Assembly (NCBI RefSeq): GCF_039511225.1
Contig: NZ_CP154261.1
Coordinates: 4,092,001-4,156,000 of the forward strand
Origin: Sphingobacterium multivorum
Lineage (GTDB): Bacteria > Bacteroidota > Bacteroidia > Sphingobacteriales > Sphingobacteriaceae
Length of the DNA: 64,000 nt
Direction: 5' to 3'
Shown: positions 1-8,329 of the stretch, one piece after another
Position numbering within the stretch: position 1 is the first letter of the stretch
Layout: every line of letters begins with the position of its first letter
Made by a program: the position numbers and the translations under genes
Notes under the pieces: generated by a model
Database searches by the model: none
What the model saw: the letters and a program-made list of their open reading frames with translations, nothing else
What the model was told of the DNA's origin: nothing

Positions 1-2574
1 TGCTCCCACCTCATCAGGGACGGAGGCTTCTCTTTTTCCAAGGATGTCGGTTGTTTTCTTCGTCCAGTATTCGGCAGTCAATGTGACCAGGTTATTAAAG
101 AGACCTAAATCGATCCCTGCTCCTATATTTCGATTCTTTTCCCACGTAATATTCGGATTTATGGTTCCTCCCAAAGATGTTGATGGTACCACCATACCAT
201 TGAAAATCATCCCCGAACTGCTCGCATAATTGTAATTCTGCTGCCATTGCCACGGGTCGGTATTATCTGAGCCTGTGATCCCCCAAGATGCGCGCAATTT
301 TAAAAGATTGATTTTATCGGCATAGGATTCAAAAAATGATTCTCTAGAAATATTCCATGCTGCAGATACACTTGGAAAGTATCCCCAACGCTGTTTCGGC
401 GGAAATTTATAGGATCCATCTGCTCTAAACGTCACCCCCAATAAATACCGTTGGTCGTAATTATAATCCACCCGACTGATAAAAGAAGATTGGGCCCTAA
501 GGTTGTTACGCGTTCCTGCAACCCATCTTTTTTTCTCGTCTTCACGCCCCAAAGAACCATCGATCTCCGTATTGCCCAAGTTTGGAAATCCATCCACGGT
601 GGTTTGCATATAATCACCCTTACTCCGGATGTACTCGTACCCTGCAAGTGCAGATAGCTGATGTAAGCCAAACGAACGATTGTATTCCAGTTGACCATTC
701 AACTGAAAGAAACTGCTTCTTCCATATTTCGTAACGAGACGTTGTGATGAACCTGCGCCGGCAGTCTGAGCGGCATCGATAATCTTATAATCAAACTCAT
801 CACCAATAATATGGTTATGCTCGCCTTTTGTTTTAAAATAATAAATATAGGGTGCTAAGGCCAGGGTTCGTCCATGAGTATTTTCCATATAGTAGCTACC
901 TCTGGCTTTCGCCGTCAGCCCGGTAATGGTTGGGAATTTATAGCGTAATTCAAAAGTTGGATTAAATGTATTTCCATCGGCCAATACAGTACCTCCATCT
1001 CCTCTAGCCAAAGACGCCATATTGGTATTGTCCATATTTCCTGTCGGCAATCCGTTAATAAATGGAGGACGGAATGGACCTGCTGATCCCATCGCCCGTG
1101 CTATCAATCCCCGCAAATTATCGTCATTACCATACGCCCAATAAGGTCGGTCTTTTTTATCCCAGGCGGCATTCATATTGAGGGAAAAATCTAATCCATC
1201 GAAAACTTTCCCTTCCATCTTGGCCAACATGGTATACTTATCGTAGTGATTATTGGTAGCCCCTTTTTGTTTGAGGTAGCTTCCAGAAACGTAATAACGA
1301 TAGTCACCAGAGCCACCTCCAACGGAGAGATTATGCACCTGATCAGTTGGGTTATTCATCCAAACCGCATCTTTCCATTCATTCTGGTAAGAATGTGTCT
1401 TGAAATAATCGAGTTCATCATCGGTATACCAAGCGGGGTTACTGGAATCATATCCTTTGACGCGATAGGTTTCATTGACAATGCTGGCAAGATCATACGC
1501 GTTCATATACTCTGGAAACATCGTCGGCTTGCGTGTCGAAAAAGCTGCCCCATAGCTAATCCGGGGTTTTCCCGCTACACCATTTTTTGTCGTGACCAAT
1601 ATAACGCCATTTCCAGCCTTTATTCCATAAATTGCAGATGAAGCGGCATCTTTCAATACCGAAATATTATCAATGTCAGCCGGATTCAACAATGCAAAGT
1701 CACGGGTACTTTTCTGAATCCCGTCGATAACGATCAAAGGGTCAACATTAGATGTTTGCCATGTACTCGCTTCCCTAATTTTTATACTGGCACCAGCACC
1801 CGGAAAACTAGAGTTTTGCAGCACGGTAACACCTGGTGTTACTCCTTGGAGTAAAGTTGCAGCCGAAGCAGTCACCCGGTCGGCCAGGACAGCTGATTTG
1901 ACCGTAGCCACAGATCCAGTCAGATTTTCCTTTTTAACCGTTCCATAACCAACGACAACAACTTCCTCCAGGTCTTTTACATCGGTGTCAAAGGTTACAT
2001 CAATTTTATTTTTTCCATCAATCGGTCTATAGATGGTCTTGTAGCCGAGATAGGAAAAGACCAAAATAGCATTAGGTGAAGCCTTAATACGGTAATGCCC
2101 TGTATCGTCTGATCTTTGCGTATTAGGCTTACCTTGCTCCGCGATAGATACGCCCACCACAGGCTGCCCTTTGCTATCGACAATCTTACCGTTTATGAGG
2201 ATTCCGTCCTGACCGGTGGCCGATACTGCCAGGTCGGTATCCTTTCCCATCAACATAATATTTCGGTTTTCAATAACATATTTTAGATGACTTCCTTTGA
2301 GCAATTCGGTGAGAACCTGTTCAATCCGAGCTTTCTTCATATCAACTGAAATTTTTCGGTTCAGCTCCAAGACTGAACTATCATAGACAAACAAATAGCC
2401 TGTTTGCTTTTCAATTTCATTCATGGCGTCTTTCATTGGGATCTGCTTTCCTGTCAAAGAAACGATCTTGGTCTGGCCAACGGCTCCTGTGCAGGTAAGT
2501 ACCAAAGCGACGAAAAGCGCTTTTGATTTAGCACATCTACTTCGAAATAATGGTGGATAATTTACATTCTTCAT
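1..2574 (-). CDS. SusC/RagA TonB-dependent receptor with STN domain (C-terminus beyond the window)
   Basis: Outer-membrane TonB-dependent transporter importing glycan fragments with a SusD lipoprotein. The frame is open from the ATG at 2574 to the window edge, 858 codons with no stop, so the C-terminal part of the barrel and the partner SusD lie to the left. A signal sequence is followed by a secretin/TonB N-terminal (STN) domain at about residues 31-115, a carboxypeptidase-regulatory-like domain (about 128-205), the EEVVVVGYGT box, and a plug with the usual VLKDAASSAIYG motif. The STN domain is the part that normally contacts a FecR anti-sigma factor, and a sigma/FecR pair lies just upstream (4786-6380). 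It is separated from GH97 by a terminator and has its own ECF-like promoter at 2655-2685. Family call is very secure; substrate unknown. Confidence 0.95.
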   Translation of the reverse strand, partial: MKNVNYPPLFRSRCAKSKALFVALVLTCTGAVGQTKIVSLTGKQIPMKDAMNEIEKQTGYLFVYDSSVLELNRKISVDMKKARIEQVLTELLKGSHLKYVIENRNIMLMGKDTDLAVSATGQDGILINGKIVDSKGQPVVGVSIAEQGKPNTQRSDDTGHYRIKASPNAILVFSYLGYKTIYRPIDGKNKIDVTFDTDVKDLEEVVVVGYGTVKKENLTGSVATVKSAVLADRVTASAATLLQGVTPGVTVLQNSSFPGAGASIKIREASTWQTSNVDPLIVIDGIQKSTRDFALLNPADIDNISVLKDAASSAIYGIKAGNGVILVTTKNGVAGKPRISYGAAFSTRKPTMFPEYMNAYDLASIVNETYRVKGYDSSNPAWYTDDELDYFKTHSYQNEWKDAVWMNNPTDQVHNLSVGGGSGDYRYYVSGSYLKQKGATNNHYDKYTMLAKMEGKVFDGLDFSLNMNAAWDKKDRPYWAYGNDDNLRGLIARAMGSAGPFRPPFINGLPTGNMDNTNMASLARGDGGTVLADGNTFNPTFELRYKFPTITGLTAKARGSYYMENTHGRTLALAPYIYYFKTKGEHNHIIGDEFDYKIIDAAQTAGAGSSQRLVTKYGRSSFFQLNGQLEYNRSFGLHQLSALAGYEYIRSKGDYMQTTVDGFPNLGNTEIDGSLGREDEKKRWVAGTRNNLRAQSSFISRVDYNYDQRYLLGVTFRADGSYKFPPKQRWGYFPSVSAAWNISRESFFESYADKINLLKLRASWGITGSDNTDPWQWQQNYNYASSSGMIFNGMVVPSTSLGGTINPNITWEKNRNIGAGIDLGLFNNLVTLTAEYWTKKTTDILGKREASVPDEVGA

Positions 2575-2654
2575 AAATTTTGAGTTTCATTGGTCCTGTT
2601 TTTTATTGTCATCATTAGTTTAGGACCTTTGGTTAAAAAACATTTTCTTCTGCT

Positions 2655-2685
2655 TAGACGAGTCGGCTTGAAAATTCCCTAGTAC
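2655..2685 (-). promoter_or_regulatory. ECF-sigma-like promoter for the left-edge susC
   Basis: Read on the minus strand: GTACTAGGG, a 16-bp spacer, then CGTCTA, ending 80 bp before the susC ATG. ACTAGGG and the 16-bp spacing are identical to four other sites in this window (5765, 8243, 43231, 43316). The -10-like CGTC is typical of ECF sigma promoters. It is the weakest of the five in the -10 box (CGTCTA rather than CGTCTT). Confidence 0.6.
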
Positions 2686-2776
2686 TTTTTTCAAATCCGT
2701 TTTACGCCGCTGATTCCATACTAAAACCAGCCTTACTGTATTGAATCGAAGCGGTATAAAACCAATTAAAAAAACA

Positions 2777-2812
2777 AAAACAGCTGCGAACAAAAAAGTC
2801 CACAGCTGTTTT
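2777..2812 (-). terminator. Intrinsic terminator after the GH97 gene
   Basis: A perfect 10-bp inverted repeat (AAAACAGCTG / CAGCTGTTTT) with a 16-nt loop lies 23 bp past the GH97 stop. On the minus strand the stem is followed by a T-rich tract (TTTTTGTTTTTTT), as expected for rho-independent termination. It separates sigma-FecR-GH97 from susC. Confidence 0.75.
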
Positions 2813-2834
2813 GAATCGTTAAGGTTGTAAGCTT

Positions 2835-4730
2835 TTACTTGATTTTATCCAGGATCAATACTGCTCCCGCATCAGGTTCAAGTGTCAGATTGAACGCATT
2901 GTTTTTTAACGTAAATTCCGTTCTATCGACCGTATTTTTAGCCAATCCCTGCTCATCTTGACTCCACAACTGCGCTTTAAAACGATTAGGTGTTTCAAGA
3001 AAAGAAAGATCAATTTTGATATCATGTTTTACCTTTGCTCCAAGCATAGCGATATACCAGCGATGACCCGAGCGACGAGCGATAATACCGCATTCACCAA
3101 TAGCCGATTTTAGGACTTTAGTTTCATCCCATATGACTGGAAGGCTACGATAGAATGCCACTGCGTTTTCAGATTCATCGATCAGCGTTTCATGCTCTCC
3201 TCCGGCTCCACCCGCCTTATGTGGCGCATCTGCTGGACGATCATACCAATAGATAAACTGCCATGGACTATATAACATCACCGCTTTGGCCATTTGGGCA
3301 GCCTTCCCTCCCATTTTGGTATTTACGCGAATAGCATGGTAGCAGTTGGTATAATCACCGGCGCCCGCGATAGCACGTGTAAACATCGTGATCAGACTTT
3401 GCTCGGTGCTCGGTGATTCTTCGTCACCACGGATACCTTCTTGGGTAATGAGATTGGGAAAAGTCCGTGAATATCCAGTAGGCCGGTATTCATCGTGTAC
3501 ATCTACCATTAATTTATATTTGGCGGCCTTACGGATCGCTTCATGTAACCAAGCTGTCGCTTCCTGGCTGCCAACGTTAACAAAACCAAATTTAAGTCCT
3601 TTAATACCCCATTTCTGATAAATAGGCAGGATCTGATCCAATTGTGTTTCCAAGGCCTTCTTATTGACATAAAGTAAAATGCCTATATTTTTCTTACGTG
3701 CATAATCAATTATCGATTGTAAATCCAATGGACCTTTGGAACGTGCGGGGTCGACATCAACACGAGACGCATCTGACGCCTTAGACTCTTCCGGGCCATA
3801 CCATCCCGCATCAAATTCAATATAGTCAATCTGGTTGCGCGCGGCGAAGTCAACAGCGGCAATCCCGCCTACTGTCGTTAACGTCACTTCCCGTAATACT
3901 TTACCTGGCTTTATCCAGGAGTTATCCGTTATCTCATTCGGCTTATTTAAATTGAGAACGAAATAGTTATTCTCGACCAATTCTCCCGCTGTCTTTCCAA
4001 CCATCACGTAGCGCCACGGACTTTCATAGCTTGCTTGATCAAGGGCGACAGGTCCAGACAATGCAGATTGAACAATATAACTTTTCGGGTCAGCTTTATA
4101 AGTAAACTTCATGCGTGAAAAATCAACCAAAGCTGCCTCGCCTATCGCTATAAATAATTGCGACGCCGGATTGACCACCAAAGGCCTTTCAAACTCTCCC
4201 TTCAGCTGGCTTAATGTCGTTTTTGTATAGGCACTTTGTGCCGCTCCCGCAACCCAGGTTGTAGCATCGCTATCAAACTGGAAAGCCGTAGATTCTGATT
4301 TGATGGTTGATCCAGAAAAGTCACTTTTATCAAATCCATATTTTAATGCGATTCCCTCATTGTAAAGTCTCACATAGAGCCGCATTTTTTTATGGTTTCC
4401 ACTGGACTGTAATTTTAACTCCAGCTGATTATAGTCGTCTTTGATGTTTTTACGTTCACCAAAAAGTGGCTTCCATGTCTGACGCACTGTCTTCCTGTCG
4501 CTCTTTATCACTTGCCAGTTACCTTGAACTACATTCTCGATCCAGTCAAAATTTAAGATCTTGATGTCTGTCAGCGCTCTGGAAGCTGAAGATAAATGGA
4601 TCGTATTGTTACCCGAGCCAACATTGACCTCGGCCGATAGAACCTTATTTGGGCTTTCCAATCGCAATTTTTGGCTTTTGGCAATTGAAAAACAAGAAAT
4701 AAGGAAAGAAAACAAAATAAATCTGATCAT
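2835..4730 (-). CDS. Glycoside hydrolase family 97 (alpha-glucosidase/alpha-galactosidase type)
   Basis: Exported exo-alpha-glycosidase. GH97 N-terminal beta-sandwich, a central barrel and a C-terminal domain fit the family's 630-700 residues. From the ATG at 4730 a signal peptide (MIRFILFSFLISCFSIAKSQ) sits at the N-terminus, so this start is preferred over the longer frame at 4814, which would overlap fecR by 29 bp. Visible family motifs: IEFDAGWYG (about 304-312), LKFGFV (379-384), HDEYRPTG (412-419) and TQEGIRGDEE. As I recall the family, retaining members carry an Asp nucleophile where this protein has Gly (KFG), which would fit the inverting SusB-like type; this is an inference, not an alignment. 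It lies 55 bp after fecR, probably co-transcribed from the ECF-like promoter at 5765. Confidence 0.9.
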   Translation of the reverse strand: MIRFILFSFLISCFSIAKSQKLRLESPNKVLSAEVNVGSGNNTIHLSSASRALTDIKILNFDWIENVVQGNWQVIKSDRKTVRQTWKPLFGERKNIKDDYNQLELKLQSSGNHKKMRLYVRLYNEGIALKYGFDKSDFSGSTIKSESTAFQFDSDATTWVAGAAQSAYTKTTLSQLKGEFERPLVVNPASQLFIAIGEAALVDFSRMKFTYKADPKSYIVQSALSGPVALDQASYESPWRYVMVGKTAGELVENNYFVLNLNKPNEITDNSWIKPGKVLREVTLTTVGGIAAVDFAARNQIDYIEFDAGWYGPEESKASDASRVDVDPARSKGPLDLQSIIDYARKKNIGILLYVNKKALETQLDQILPIYQKWGIKGLKFGFVNVGSQEATAWLHEAIRKAAKYKLMVDVHDEYRPTGYSRTFPNLITQEGIRGDEESPSTEQSLITMFTRAIAGAGDYTNCYHAIRVNTKMGGKAAQMAKAVMLYSPWQFIYWYDRPADAPHKAGGAGGEHETLIDESENAVAFYRSLPVIWDETKVLKSAIGECGIIARRSGHRWYIAMLGAKVKHDIKIDLSFLETPNRFKAQLWSQDEQGLAKNTVDRTEFTLKNNAFNLTLEPDAGAVLILDKIK

Positions 4731-4785
4731 AAATTTAGTGTAAAAAGGCCTGTCTGTATATATGTTTAGCTGAAAAGCCATATCA

Positions 4786-5745
4786 TTATTGGATTGTATA
4801 TTCATTCTTGTCATAATCGCGTCGAAAGTTGAAATTCCCGTTCAAACTCAAGACACGTAAAATATGTTCTAAACCATCATCCATCCAAAATTTCCCCGTA
4901 TATTTTTGTCTGTTCAGATGCACATTCGTATTAATTATTTTAACGCCAAACAGACTTTCCATATCCTTCAGTAACTCTTGTATCGGTTTATTTTCAAAAC
5001 AGATCAATCCATCTTTCCAGCGGTAATAGTCTAGATTCACGATTGGCTCAATTGCGAACTTACCATCTTGTGAAGTAGCCCGTTGTCCCGGTTTTAGCAG
5101 GTGTTCGTCTCCTTTCTTATCCAATATATTGACTTTCCCGCTTAGCAATGCCGTCTCAAATTTCGATTCTCGATCATAGGCTCTTACATTAAAATCTGTT
5201 CCCAGCACCTTGACATCATACCTTTTGGTATGTACGATAAAAGGTTGTTTTTCATTGTGCGTAACAATAAACCGAGCTTCTCCATCTAAATAAATATCCC
5301 GCGTAACACCGGAGAAATTACCTGGAAAAGAAAAGGATGAATTGGCATTGAGCCAAACCTGTGTTCCGTCAGCAAGAATTAAATTCACCCGTTGTCCGGC
5401 GGGCACTTTTACCTGCTGCAACACTTGAGCCTCTTTTTCATCAACTTTACGTCCATTATCTGGAAGCACATAATGTTTTACGTATAACAGCACGCTGAAT
5501 AAAAGTAAAAAGAGAGCTGCAATCCTTAGAAAAGGGTAGATACGTGATTTTTTTGGCATCGCCAACTCTTCGATTGCGACTTCTTTTTCCAATTCGTCTT
5601 CCGACCAAATCGAAGCAGTATATAATGCCCGGAGCGATTCATATTGCTGTCTATGGGATGCATCGGCTTCAATCCATAAAAAGACGATCTCACATTCTTC
5701 TCGTGATGCTCTTCCTTCAATATAGCGTTGCAATAAATATTCCAT
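4786..5745 (-). CDS. FecR-type anti-sigma factor
   Basis: Inner-membrane anti-sigma factor that holds the neighbouring ECF sigma factor until the STN domain of a loaded SusC signals across the periplasm. A cytoplasmic N-terminal anti-sigma region is followed by one membrane segment (about 71-92, YPFLRIAALFLLLFSVLLYV), the periplasmic FecR domain (about 105-215, with VKVPAGQRVNLILADGTQVW and LDGEARF) and the C-terminal DUF4974-like domain (about 245-319). The length of 319 aa is normal. It starts 47 bp after the sigma gene and has a promoter-like element of its own at 5765-5795, only 19 bp before its ATG. GH97 follows. The likely partner receptor is the STN-SusC at 1-2574. Confidence 0.93.
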   Translation of the reverse strand: MEYLLQRYIEGRASREECEIVFLWIEADASHRQQYESLRALYTASIWSEDELEKEVAIEELAMPKKSRIYPFLRIAALFLLLFSVLLYVKHYVLPDNGRKVDEKEAQVLQQVKVPAGQRVNLILADGTQVWLNANSSFSFPGNFSGVTRDIYLDGEARFIVTHNEKQPFIVHTKRYDVKVLGTDFNVRAYDRESKFETALLSGKVNILDKKGDEHLLKPGQRATSQDGKFAIEPIVNLDYYRWKDGLICFENKPIQELLKDMESLFGVKIINTNVHLNRQKYTGKFWMDDGLEHILRVLSLNGNFNFRRDYDKNEYTIQ

Positions 5746-5764
5746 TCGAGTTCTTTCGTATATA

Positions 5765-5795
5765 AAGACGTATTAATCCTGCCTAGCCCTAGTCA
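5765..5795 (-). promoter_or_regulatory. ECF-sigma-like promoter for fecR-GH97
   Basis: Minus strand: TGACTAGGG, 16-bp spacer, CGTCTT followed by TATA. It overlaps the stop codon of the sigma gene (5793-5795) and ends 19 bp before the fecR ATG, so fecR can be transcribed without the sigma gene. The -35 and -10 boxes are identical to those at 8243 and 43231. Confidence 0.7.
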
Positions 5796-6380
5796 TTTCC
5801 AAAAGAAAAATAAAAAAAGGGGAAAATAATCTTTCAGCTGAATAGATAATACCCTGAGAGCCTTTGTCATATGATACTCTACTCCTTTAACGGATATTCC
5901 CAGTTGATCGGCTATCTCTTTACCTGATAAATGTTCAAAACGGCTCTTCAAGAAAACTTCCTGTGTTTTGGCCGGTAGTAATGCAACCGCTTGCATTACT
6001 AGCGCAAAAAATTCCTTTGAAAGGACATAATCCTCATCCATCCCTTCAAGGGAACTGATACGGAGCTCTAGCTCACGTTCTTCCCAATCATCTGTACTCA
6101 TAAAGACTCGGTTATGAACTTTACGGTGTTTGAGATAATCCAATGCTTTGTTTTTAATCACGCGGAACAGGAAGCTTTTGGGCGAAATAATTTCTTCTGT
6201 CTTCATCTTTTCCCATAGCACAATCAAACCATCCGAAGCAATCTCTTCTGCAATTTCATCCAAATGAACGAAAGACTTCGCAAATAGAAATGAGCGATGG
6301 TGGTATTGATGATAAAGTTCAGGAAAGCTTGGTTTTATCCCTCCCGAAATATGGATATCATCATAGTAAATGCTTTCCAT
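5793..6380 (-). CDS. ECF RNA polymerase sigma factor, FecI-like
   Basis: Extracytoplasmic-function sigma-70 factor of 195 aa. Sigma region 2 lies at about residues 20-90 (HHRSFLFAKSF ... SPKSFLFRVIKNKALDYLKHRK) and region 4 at about 130-185 (LPAKTQEVFLKSRFEHLSGKEIADQLGISVKGVEYH). The C-terminus ends in the hydrophobic tail YFPLFLFFFWK often seen in Bacteroidota members. It heads the sigma-fecR-GH97 group and is the natural candidate to read the promoter motif present upstream of fecR and of the left-edge susC. No motif copy was found in front of the sigma gene itself. Confidence 0.95.
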   Translation of the reverse strand: MESIYYDDIHISGGIKPSFPELYHQYHHRSFLFAKSFVHLDEIAEEIASDGLIVLWEKMKTEEIISPKSFLFRVIKNKALDYLKHRKVHNRVFMSTDDWEERELELRISSLEGMDEDYVLSKEFFALVMQAVALLPAKTQEVFLKSRFEHLSGKEIADQLGISVKGVEYHMTKALRVLSIQLKDYFPLFLFFFWK

Positions 6381-6502
6381 AGGTCATTGATTAAGATTAA
6401 ATTATCCCTTTTAACTGGGTTACATAACAAGTTGAGACCAAGGTAAGAAATAAATTGATCAACTGTCCCCTCATTTCTGAATTCCGATTTAACAAAAACA
6501 AA

Positions 6503-6838
6503 TCACTGCTTATCAAACAGCTGAAATAATACTTGACCATCTATCGTTGCAACGACCATTTCTCGTCCATTGCCAAATACCGGATCGGTGATTCCCAGTT
6601 CACGTACTTCTTTTATTTTATTTGCCAGTCGCATTTGTGTAACAAATGTCCTGTTGTCCGAAAGATTCTTAATTGAGAATGACTGCGTACCATCGTGGTA
6701 AGTCAACGCCATCGTCTTATTTTTCAGCACCGATACGGTATCCCTGTCAATCTGACCAGTAGGCACATGGTTCGCCTTTACTTGTGACACCTGAAACAAG
6801 CTAACAGACAAGAATGCCAACAGAAGTAGTCTTTTCAT
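6503..6838 (-). CDS. Small exported protein of unknown function
   Basis: Not recognised. From the ATG at 6838 the product is 111 aa with a clear signal peptide (MKRLLLLAFLSVSLFQVSQVKA); an upstream in-frame ATG at 6862 would add eight residues ahead of it. The mature part of about 89 residues is polar, with no cysteine and no transmembrane segment, and looks beta-rich (TMALTYHDGTQSFSIKNLSDNRTFV). It starts 31 bp after the Gfo/Idh/MocA stop in the same orientation, so it is probably co-transcribed with it from the promoter-like site at 8243. A periplasmic partner of that oxidoreductase is conceivable but unproven. Confidence 0.7.
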   Translation of the reverse strand: MKRLLLLAFLSVSLFQVSQVKANHVPTGQIDRDTVSVLKNKTMALTYHDGTQSFSIKNLSDNRTFVTQMRLANKIKEVRELGITDPVFGNGREMVVATIDGQVLFQLFDKQ

Positions 6839-6869
6839 GTTTCGATTTCCTATAATTACCAAAATCCGC

Positions 6870-8153
6870 TTAAAATGCCCGAAAATCCCATTGCCCCCGA
6901 TATGGTCTGCTTCGCATCATATTAGCATAACCATGGTCAAATTCCTCTTTCTTGGGATCCCATTTCAATTCATGCTGCAATTCATAAGCAATATTAACAG
7001 CATTGCAAACTGAACTGGTGCGATGCCCTATCTCTACATCGCAAATTGGTTTTGAACGTTTTTTGATTGCATCGATCCAGTCCTGATAGTGATTATCACT
7101 AAAATAGACACGTTTATCTTGTTGTGTCATTTTTAGGCTGGCCAAATTTTCCGGATTCGTACGGATAAATGAACGGCTAACTTCGATTTTACCCTTAGTT
7201 CCTATAAATTGAATCGCATTATGCTCTCCCCAAAGGACATGGTTAACTTTTATGCCATTCTTGTACACAAACGAAAGACCATGTGTTGCTGTTGGATCTT
7301 TGGGAGGTGTGAACAATACAGGCCCACTATTGTCCATATCCAAAGCCCATTGTACAATATCAAACATATGAGCTCCCCAATCACATATATAGCCGCCGCC
7401 GAAATCACGATACCACCTCCAGCCGGCCCAATCTTCATCAGTTAGACTGGGTGCCAATACCGGGTTGTACCCTCTGTATAGTGAAGGTCCTACCCATTGA
7501 TCCCAATTAAGCCCAGCCGGTATAGGCATTGTCGGTAGATCACATTGTTTGACAGGTCCTCCAATAGACACATTGACTTCCTTTACTACACCAATAAGTC
7601 CATTTCGTACCAGCTCAACGGCTTGTCTGAAATTAAATGAAGAACGTTGCATGCTCCCTGTTTGAAAAACACGTTTATACTTTCTTGCCGCATCGACCAT
7701 TGCCCTTCCTTCCGCAATGGTCGATGCCAAGGGCTTCTCACAATAGATATCTTTACCCGCTTTGGCAGCATCAACAGCCATTTGCGCGTGCCAATGATCT
7801 GGACTTGCGATAACGACCGCATCAATGTCACTGCGCTCCAAAAGCTCTCTATACAACCCATAACCTTTGATATCTACCGATGGCTTTCCCAAGTTTGCCT
7901 GTACTTTATTTGTTTCAGCAATAAAATTATTTAATTTCTGTTCGTACACATCACTGGCTACATGAATAGCAACTTCTTTACATTTCGATAAGCTTTCCAT
8001 CAACCAATAGGATTGCTTACCAACACCAATAAATCCCAAATTAATTCGGTCACTCGGTGACAGATAACCTGTGCCCCCTAATACGGATCGGGGAACAATG
8101 CTAAAAACCAATCCGGCTTTCACAGTTTTGTCCAAAAAATCTCTTCTATTCAT
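6870..8153 (-). CDS. Exported Gfo/Idh/MocA family oxidoreductase
   Basis: NAD(P)-dependent sugar oxidoreductase-type protein. An N-terminal twin-arginine-like signal (NRRDFLDKTVKAGLVFSIV) suggests export in folded form with bound cofactor. A Rossmann fold with GFIGVG (residues 40-45), ASPDHWH (117-123) and the family's EKP signature (139-141, catalytic-type Lys140) is followed by a C-terminal alpha/beta domain containing GGGYICDWGAHMFD. Length of 427 aa is usual for the exported Bacteroidota members. Some relatives are GH109 NAD-dependent glycosidases; I cannot separate the two from sequence alone. The ECF-like promoter at 8243-8273 lies 89 bp upstream, so it is probably induced with fecR-GH97 and susC. 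Confidence 0.9.
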   Translation of the reverse strand: MNRRDFLDKTVKAGLVFSIVPRSVLGGTGYLSPSDRINLGFIGVGKQSYWLMESLSKCKEVAIHVASDVYEQKLNNFIAETNKVQANLGKPSVDIKGYGLYRELLERSDIDAVVIASPDHWHAQMAVDAAKAGKDIYCEKPLASTIAEGRAMVDAARKYKRVFQTGSMQRSSFNFRQAVELVRNGLIGVVKEVNVSIGGPVKQCDLPTMPIPAGLNWDQWVGPSLYRGYNPVLAPSLTDEDWAGWRWYRDFGGGYICDWGAHMFDIVQWALDMDNSGPVLFTPPKDPTATHGLSFVYKNGIKVNHVLWGEHNAIQFIGTKGKIEVSRSFIRTNPENLASLKMTQQDKRVYFSDNHYQDWIDAIKKRSKPICDVEIGHRTSSVCNAVNIAYELQHELKWDPKKEEFDHGYANMMRSRPYRGQWDFRAF

Positions 8154-8242
8154 CTAATTTTATAATTGTTATTTTAGTTTTAACATATTGGCTTGCATCA
8201 CCCAAAAAAAGAAAATTCATAGCGATATCTTCTTTGGTTATT

Positions 8243-8273
8243 AAGACGACTCAAAACACCTCAGCCCTAGTCA
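8243..8273 (-). promoter_or_regulatory. ECF-sigma-like promoter for the Gfo/Idh/MocA gene
   Basis: Minus strand: TGACTAGGG, 16-bp spacer, CGTCTT then AATAA. Located in the 176-bp gap between the GH35 stop and the oxidoreductase ATG. Both boxes are identical to those at 5765 and 43231, while the spacers differ, which argues for function rather than recent duplication. Confidence 0.7.
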
Positions 8274-8329
8274 CTTTCAACAACAACATATTTTTTCAGG
8301 TCATTTAAAACATCTTTTTATAGACGGTA

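Noticed and set aside
451..1641. Plus-strand frames inside the left-edge susC region
   Set aside because: They lie antisense to a continuous minus-strand SusC frame with full domain content and show no family similarity.
4731..4814. Longer N-terminus of the GH97 gene from the ATG at 4814
   Set aside because: It would overlap fecR by 29 bp and bury the signal peptide 28 residues inside the protein.
6870..8153. Calling the Gfo/Idh/MocA protein a GH109 alpha-N-acetylgalactosaminidase
   Set aside because: Tat signal and fold are shared by both groups; the GH109-specific residues could not be assigned from sequence alone.
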